Both the position numbers and the translations under genes were made by a program. Shown piece after piece: positions 36,571 to 40,168 of a DNA stretch of 40,168 nt; position 1 is the stretch's first letter; each line of letters begins with the position of its first letter. This DNA comes from Fibrobacter sp. GTDB taxonomy: Bacteria; Fibrobacterota; Fibrobacteria; Fibrobacterales; Fibrobacteraceae. A model generated the notes under the pieces. That model did not search any database, was not told where the DNA came from, and saw only the letters and a program-made list of their open reading frames with translations. The stretch is from the NCBI GenBank assembly GCA_016295375.1, contig JAEDLI010000010.1, forward strand, positions 1 to 40,168, in the 5' to 3' direction.

Positions 36571-36602
36571 CTTTGGTTTAAGCCAAAGTAACTCTTTTTT
36601 TA
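36571..36602 (+). terminator. Hairpin plus T-run between divergent genes
   Basis: CTTTGG (36571-36576) pairs with CCAAAG (36583-36588) around TTTAAG, followed by TAACTC and a run of Ts. No plus-strand gene lies upstream, so if it is a terminator it ends a non-coding RNA or stray transcript. Confidence 0.35.
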
Positions 36603-36644
36603 CCAGGCTGTATCGAAAAAAAAAGTTTGTTTAATAGAGAATTC

Positions 36645-36650
36645 TATATT
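36645..36650 (+). promoter_or_regulatory. -10 element of the Wzi-like gene, possibly leaderless
   Basis: TATATT ends 8 nt before the ATG at 36659 and no Shine-Dalgarno is visible, so the expected transcript would begin at or near the start codon. Confidence 0.4.
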
Positions 36651-36658
36651 TCTGTTAA

Positions 36659-38167
36659 ATGCAAATGAAACTCCGGATATTGCTTTTCTGGGGAACTTTT
36701 GGGGTTATCTTCGGAACTGCAGGGGCTGCCCCTGTGGTGGGTTCCGAACGTACCCGAAATTTGCAGGGCTTGGAACGTTCTCCCATGCTCATGGAGTACC
36801 ACAGGCAGACCGTGGGGGAGGACCGTCAGTTCTTTACCTACCCCAGGCGTGATTACGGATTTATCCGGAACTTTACACGCACGGAGTCCGGAGCCATGAT
36901 GTTCATGGCCGATACCACCGGGGAGTTTTTTGGCAAGAACCACAGCTTTGGGGTGGCGGCGTCTCCTGTGTTCGGGGCGGAGTACCGTGGCAGCGAATCT
37001 TTGGGCGATACCCTGTGGCCCTCCTTTGACGGGGGCATTTACCTGCGGGGCTATGCCGACTCCCTGGATTTCGATCTGGATGCCCGCATGTATGCCGGTG
37101 AACATTCCGCCAAGAAGCCCAAGAGTTTTGACGGCGAGGTCTTTGACGTGCAGACCAAGGATGGCAATGCCGGAGCCGATTACGTGAGCTATTCCCGCTA
37201 CAGGGCCCACATGGCCCTGAACTACGCCTGGGCAAGGTTGCAGCTGGCCCGCGACGTGCTCCACTGGGGGCCGGGATACTACAACAACCTTTCCCTGAAC
37301 CAGTTTGCCCTGCCCTACAACATGCTCTCCCTGGACCTGACCTTTGGACCCCTGCGGGTATTCAGCGTGTATGCAGACCTTCGGGTGGACAGCTGGAGCT
37401 ACAGCAGGAACAACCTGAACGACCGGAATCTATATGCCCACCGCTATGAACTGGCCCTAGGAAACTTGACTATCGGCGTGAGCGAAATCCAGGTGCTGTA
37501 CAACGAGAACAAGCCCTGGCTGTTTGTGCCCATCGCTCCGCTTTTTATTGAAAAGGGCAATTACACCGAGCGGGTAAACAACGGGGCCCTGGCCCTGGAC
37601 ATGAACTACCGCCTGTTCAGTGCGGTCAGGCTTTATGGTGAGTTCTTCTTGGACGATTTGGAATCTCCCAATGCAGTTTACGAAAACAAGTACAGCAACA
37701 ACCGCTGGGCAGGCATGCTGGGTCTGCAGGCGGGTCACGACTTTTACGTGGGGCAAAAACGACTCAGTGTGGGCACTATTGCCGAAATCGCCCGTGTGGA
37801 GCCCTACACCTATTGCCATTACGATACCGCCCATGCGCAGCTTGCGAACCTGGGGGCTCCTCTAGGGAATCCCAACGGCCCCAACAGCTTGGCGGTGGAC
37901 TGGACGGTATATGCCCAGGCGGCCCTTGGGTCCCTTGGACAGCTTTTTGCAGGAGTGCACCAGAAATGGCTGTGGAAGGGCTCCGATGCCGGGAGTAACA
38001 TCGAAGACCCTTACAAGACGGTGCGCAAGCGTTTTGCCCATGGGGCGCCTCTTGTTTATACCGTGGCTCCAGCCATCGGGTACAACGGACGGTTTGTAGG
38101 CTTTTCGGGTGAGTTGACCTTGGGTGATGTCCACACTGCGGACGTCAGGATTTCTTTCATGTGGTAG
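36659..38167 (+). CDS. Wzi-like capsule assembly outer-membrane beta-barrel
   Basis: The 502-residue protein has a signal peptide (MQMKLRILLFWGTFGVIFGTAGA); ATG at 36665 is an alternative start. After an N-terminal helical stretch the chain is a series of amphipathic strands ending in an aromatic residue (SFMW), as expected for an outer-membrane barrel. LARDVLHWGPGYYNNLSLN (about 199-217) matches the R-x-x-x-x-WGPG signature of the Wzi capsule assembly family. Those proteins bind or help attach surface polysaccharide. The next gene, 3 nt downstream, is a sugar-nucleotide dehydratase, which supports a polysaccharide role. Confidence 0.8.
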   Translation: MQMKLRILLFWGTFGVIFGTAGAAPVVGSERTRNLQGLERSPMLMEYHRQTVGEDRQFFTYPRRDYGFIRNFTRTESGAMMFMADTTGEFFGKNHSFGVAASPVFGAEYRGSESLGDTLWPSFDGGIYLRGYADSLDFDLDARMYAGEHSAKKPKSFDGEVFDVQTKDGNAGADYVSYSRYRAHMALNYAWARLQLARDVLHWGPGYYNNLSLNQFALPYNMLSLDLTFGPLRVFSVYADLRVDSWSYSRNNLNDRNLYAHRYELALGNLTIGVSEIQVLYNENKPWLFVPIAPLFIEKGNYTERVNNGALALDMNYRLFSAVRLYGEFFLDDLESPNAVYENKYSNNRWAGMLGLQAGHDFYVGQKRLSVGTIAEIARVEPYTYCHYDTAHAQLANLGAPLGNPNGPNSLAVDWTVYAQAALGSLGQLFAGVHQKWLWKGSDAGSNIEDPYKTVRKRFAHGAPLVYTVAPAIGYNGRFVGFSGELTLGDVHTADVRISFMW

Positions 38168-38170
38168 TTT

Positions 38171-40147
38171 ATGACATGTATTAAAGAGAAGATAGAGAAA
38201 AGCGGGCACTTCAAGGCGCTGATGAACAGCTTCCGTTTGCGTAAGCGGGTGCTGGCCCTGGCCGATGCCTTTGTGGTGGCGGTGTCGGCTTTGATCGCCA
38301 ACTACCCTCTGCCCCTTTTCGCCCAGCGTATCGGTCGGCCTGACCTGTTTCTCATTATTGTCGTAAGCATTATTTGCTGTTTCGGAAGCCTGCTGTTTTT
38401 TGGTGCCTACAACAAGCTCTGGCGTTATTTTAGCAAGCGGGATTATCTGAGTTGTGTCAAGGGAATTGTCATGGGCATTGCCTTGGCATACGGCCTGGTG
38501 TACCTGTTCCACAAGGATTTGTTCTGGGAATTTGCCCTGCTCCACGCTTTCGTTGCCATAGTGGGAGTTTCCCTGTTCCGCTATCTGTTCCGTAGGACAT
38601 TTGTGTCTTTGGTGTCTACGGGAATGCACGAGGCCGAACGCAAGCGTACCATGATTATCGGTGCGGGAAATGCGGCTCAGCTTTTGCTAAATGAAATTCG
38701 CAATAACCAAACGGATGCTAGCCGTGGAGAGAGTACCGGGTCTGCCAAGAATATCAATCCCGTGTGTTTGATAGATGACGACCGTTATAAGATTGGCAAA
38801 CCTTTTAACGGGGTGCTGGTGGCTGGAACTACATCGGATATTCCGAAAGTGGTAAAGGAATTGCGGATTGAGCAGATTATCTTTGCTATCCCTAGTTGTC
38901 CGCCTAAGGACAGACAGACTATCTTGGATATCTGCGGAAAGACCGGCCTTCCGGTGAAGGTGTTGCCCTTTATCGGGAGCCTTTTGGATACCTCTGCCGT
39001 GGGCACGGGTGCTACTAGTTTTGTAAGCCAAATCCGCGATATCAAGGTGGAGGACTTGCTTGGCCGCGAGCCCATCAAGTTCAACAATTCTGAAATTCGC
39101 GAGTTCATTGAGGGTAAAGTCTGCATGGTCACCGGCGGTGGTGGCAGCATCGGTAGCGAACTGGTGCGCCAGATTGCAAAGTATAGGCCCAAGCAGGTGA
39201 TTATCGTGGATATCTACGAGAACAATGCCTACGAAATCCAGCAGGAACTGGTGATGGAGTATGGCGACCGTCTGAATCTGGTGACGTTGATTGCAAGTGT
39301 TCGTGATTATTTCCGCATGAACCAGATTTTCAAGAAATATGAGCCCCAGGTGGTGTTCCACGCGGCGGCTCACAAGCACGTGCCCCTGATGGAAAATAAC
39401 CCCATGGAAGCCATCAAGAACAACGTGGTGGGCACGTTCAACATGGCCACGCTTTCGCTGCTGCACAACGTGAAAAAGTTCGTGATGATTAGCACCGACA
39501 AGGCGGTGAACCCCACCAACGTGATGGGGGCGTCCAAGCGTTGTTGCGAAATGATTGTCCAGTTCTTTGCACAACAAAAGGACTGCAAGACTGAATTCGT
39601 GACCACCCGCTTTGGAAACGTGCTGGGAAGTAACGGCTCCGTGATTCCCCTGTTCAAGCGCCAGATTGAGCAGGGCAAGCCCGTAACGGTGACACACCCA
39701 AACATTATACGCTACTTTATGACTATTCCGGAGGCGGTGAATTTGGTGCTTGAGGCGGCGAGCTTTGCCCACGGTGGCGAAATTTTTGTTCTGGACATGG
39801 GGCAGCCCGTAAAGATAGTGACCTTGGCAGAAAACCTCATCCGTATGTATGGCAAGGTGCCTTACAAGGATGTGGAAATCAAGTTCACGGGACTGCGACC
39901 TGGAGAAAAACTGCTCGAAGAATTGCTGATGAACGAAGAAGGCCTACAGAAGACCAAGAACAAGCTCATCTATATCGGAAAGTTGATTGAGATTGATGCC
40001 GATACCTTTATCAATGAACTGTGGACATTGAAGAATGCTGCTCAGGAAAATGACGACAAGACCGCCATTTCTGCCTTGCACCATATTGTGCCCACGTTCA
40101 CCACTCCCGAGGAATTCAACAAGACGGTAAGGATGCCCGCTGTATGA
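38171..40147 (+). CDS. WbpM/PglF-type UDP-sugar 4,6-dehydratase, membrane-bound
   Basis: The 658-residue protein has the layout of long UDP-GlcNAc 4,6-dehydratases (WbpM, PglF, CapD). Four N-terminal membrane helices (about 25-150) are followed by a nucleotide-binding-like domain (IIGAGNAAQLLLNEI, 162-176). The SDR domain starts at TGGGGSIGSELVRQI (about 321-335). AAHKHVPLMENNP and STDKAVNPTNVMGASKR (about 441-457) carry the active site; as usual in this subfamily Met replaces the SDR Tyr, and K457 is kept. The reaction makes a 4-keto-6-deoxy sugar for glycans or polysaccharides. No strong ribosome binding site is seen, and the start lies 3 nt after the Wzi-like stop, so translation is probably coupled. 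The next gene overlaps by ATGA. UDP-GlcNAc as substrate is inferred from the family. Confidence 0.92.
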   Translation: MTCIKEKIEKSGHFKALMNSFRLRKRVLALADAFVVAVSALIANYPLPLFAQRIGRPDLFLIIVVSIICCFGSLLFFGAYNKLWRYFSKRDYLSCVKGIVMGIALAYGLVYLFHKDLFWEFALLHAFVAIVGVSLFRYLFRRTFVSLVSTGMHEAERKRTMIIGAGNAAQLLLNEIRNNQTDASRGESTGSAKNINPVCLIDDDRYKIGKPFNGVLVAGTTSDIPKVVKELRIEQIIFAIPSCPPKDRQTILDICGKTGLPVKVLPFIGSLLDTSAVGTGATSFVSQIRDIKVEDLLGREPIKFNNSEIREFIEGKVCMVTGGGGSIGSELVRQIAKYRPKQVIIVDIYENNAYEIQQELVMEYGDRLNLVTLIASVRDYFRMNQIFKKYEPQVVFHAAAHKHVPLMENNPMEAIKNNVVGTFNMATLSLLHNVKKFVMISTDKAVNPTNVMGASKRCCEMIVQFFAQQKDCKTEFVTTRFGNVLGSNGSVIPLFKRQIEQGKPVTVTHPNIIRYFMTIPEAVNLVLEAASFAHGGEIFVLDMGQPVKIVTLAENLIRMYGKVPYKDVEIKFTGLRPGEKLLEELLMNEEGLQKTKNKLIYIGKLIEIDADTFINELWTLKNAAQENDDKTAISALHHIVPTFTTPEEFNKTVRMPAV

Positions 40148-40168
40148 CAATTCGTTTCGATAGTAAAG
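40144..40168 (+). CDS. Start of the next gene in the polysaccharide operon (cut by window edge)
   Basis: ATG at 40144 overlaps the dehydratase stop (ATGA) and opens a frame MTIRFDSK that runs off the window. In loci of this kind an aminotransferase or glycosyltransferase often follows, but eight codons do not allow a call. Confidence 0.45.

Noticed and set aside
1..40168. tRNA, rRNA or other classical RNA genes
   Set aside because: I scanned all intergenic gaps for T-loop sequence and cloverleaf arms and found none.

Overview
The window looks like chromosomal DNA of Fibrobacter or a close relative (phylum Fibrobacterota). The main reasons are a TIGR02147-type regulator next to a lipoprotein with a FISUMP (Fibrobacter succinogenes major paralogous) domain, surface proteins with long Ser- or Asn/Ser-rich linkers, a GH45 cellulase, a class I fumarase, and an FCB-group style ParE/ParC pair. 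I see no prophage, insertion sequence, tRNA, rRNA or CRISPR array.

Layout. 1-4131 (minus): topoisomerase IV, parE then parC (parC runs off the left edge). 4370-4804 (plus): a hot-dog thioesterase. 5128-7919: TIGR02147 regulator overlapping a FISUMP lipoprotein by ATGA; both reading frames contain genome-type palindromic repeats. 8170-8896: a GNAT-like protein overlapping a 61-residue protein, behind a near-consensus promoter. 8983-12654: a DUF3300 exported protein, then tex. 12939-13616 (minus): an Ala/Pro-rich exported protein. 14074-15711: class I fumarase. 15933-17969: Ser-linker lipoprotein. 18198-19118: Rpn/YhgA-type nuclease that seems to hold a second gene in the same frame. 19338-26000: a 2220-residue cadherin-repeat surface protein. 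26244-28286 (minus): a protein with nine thrombospondin type 3 repeats and a degenerate OmpA-like tail. 28327-30915: two small proteins and an MltD-type lysozyme with four LysM domains. 31017-31757: ankyrin lipoprotein. 31905-36460 (minus): GH45 lipoprotein, ilvD, a decayed surface-protein gene and a 42-residue peptide gene. 36659-40168: a Wzi-like outer-membrane barrel, a WbpM/PglF-type sugar dehydratase and the first codons of a third gene, probably a polysaccharide operon running off the right edge.

The most unusual content lies between genes. Three intergenic regions carry arrays with an exact 7-nt period (TA or ACT recurring every 7 nt), touching start or stop codons of parC, parE, fumarase and the TSP3-repeat gene. 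Palindromic repeats starting with GTCAT are scattered throughout and have entered two adjacent coding frames. Two hairpins behind thioesterase and tex share flanks and loop but have unrelated, self-complementary stems. A TATATTTA element recurs upstream of genes and also inside the rpn gene, just before an internal Shine-Dalgarno and ATG. Several start codons were moved from the longest frame on ribosome-binding-site and signal-peptide evidence.
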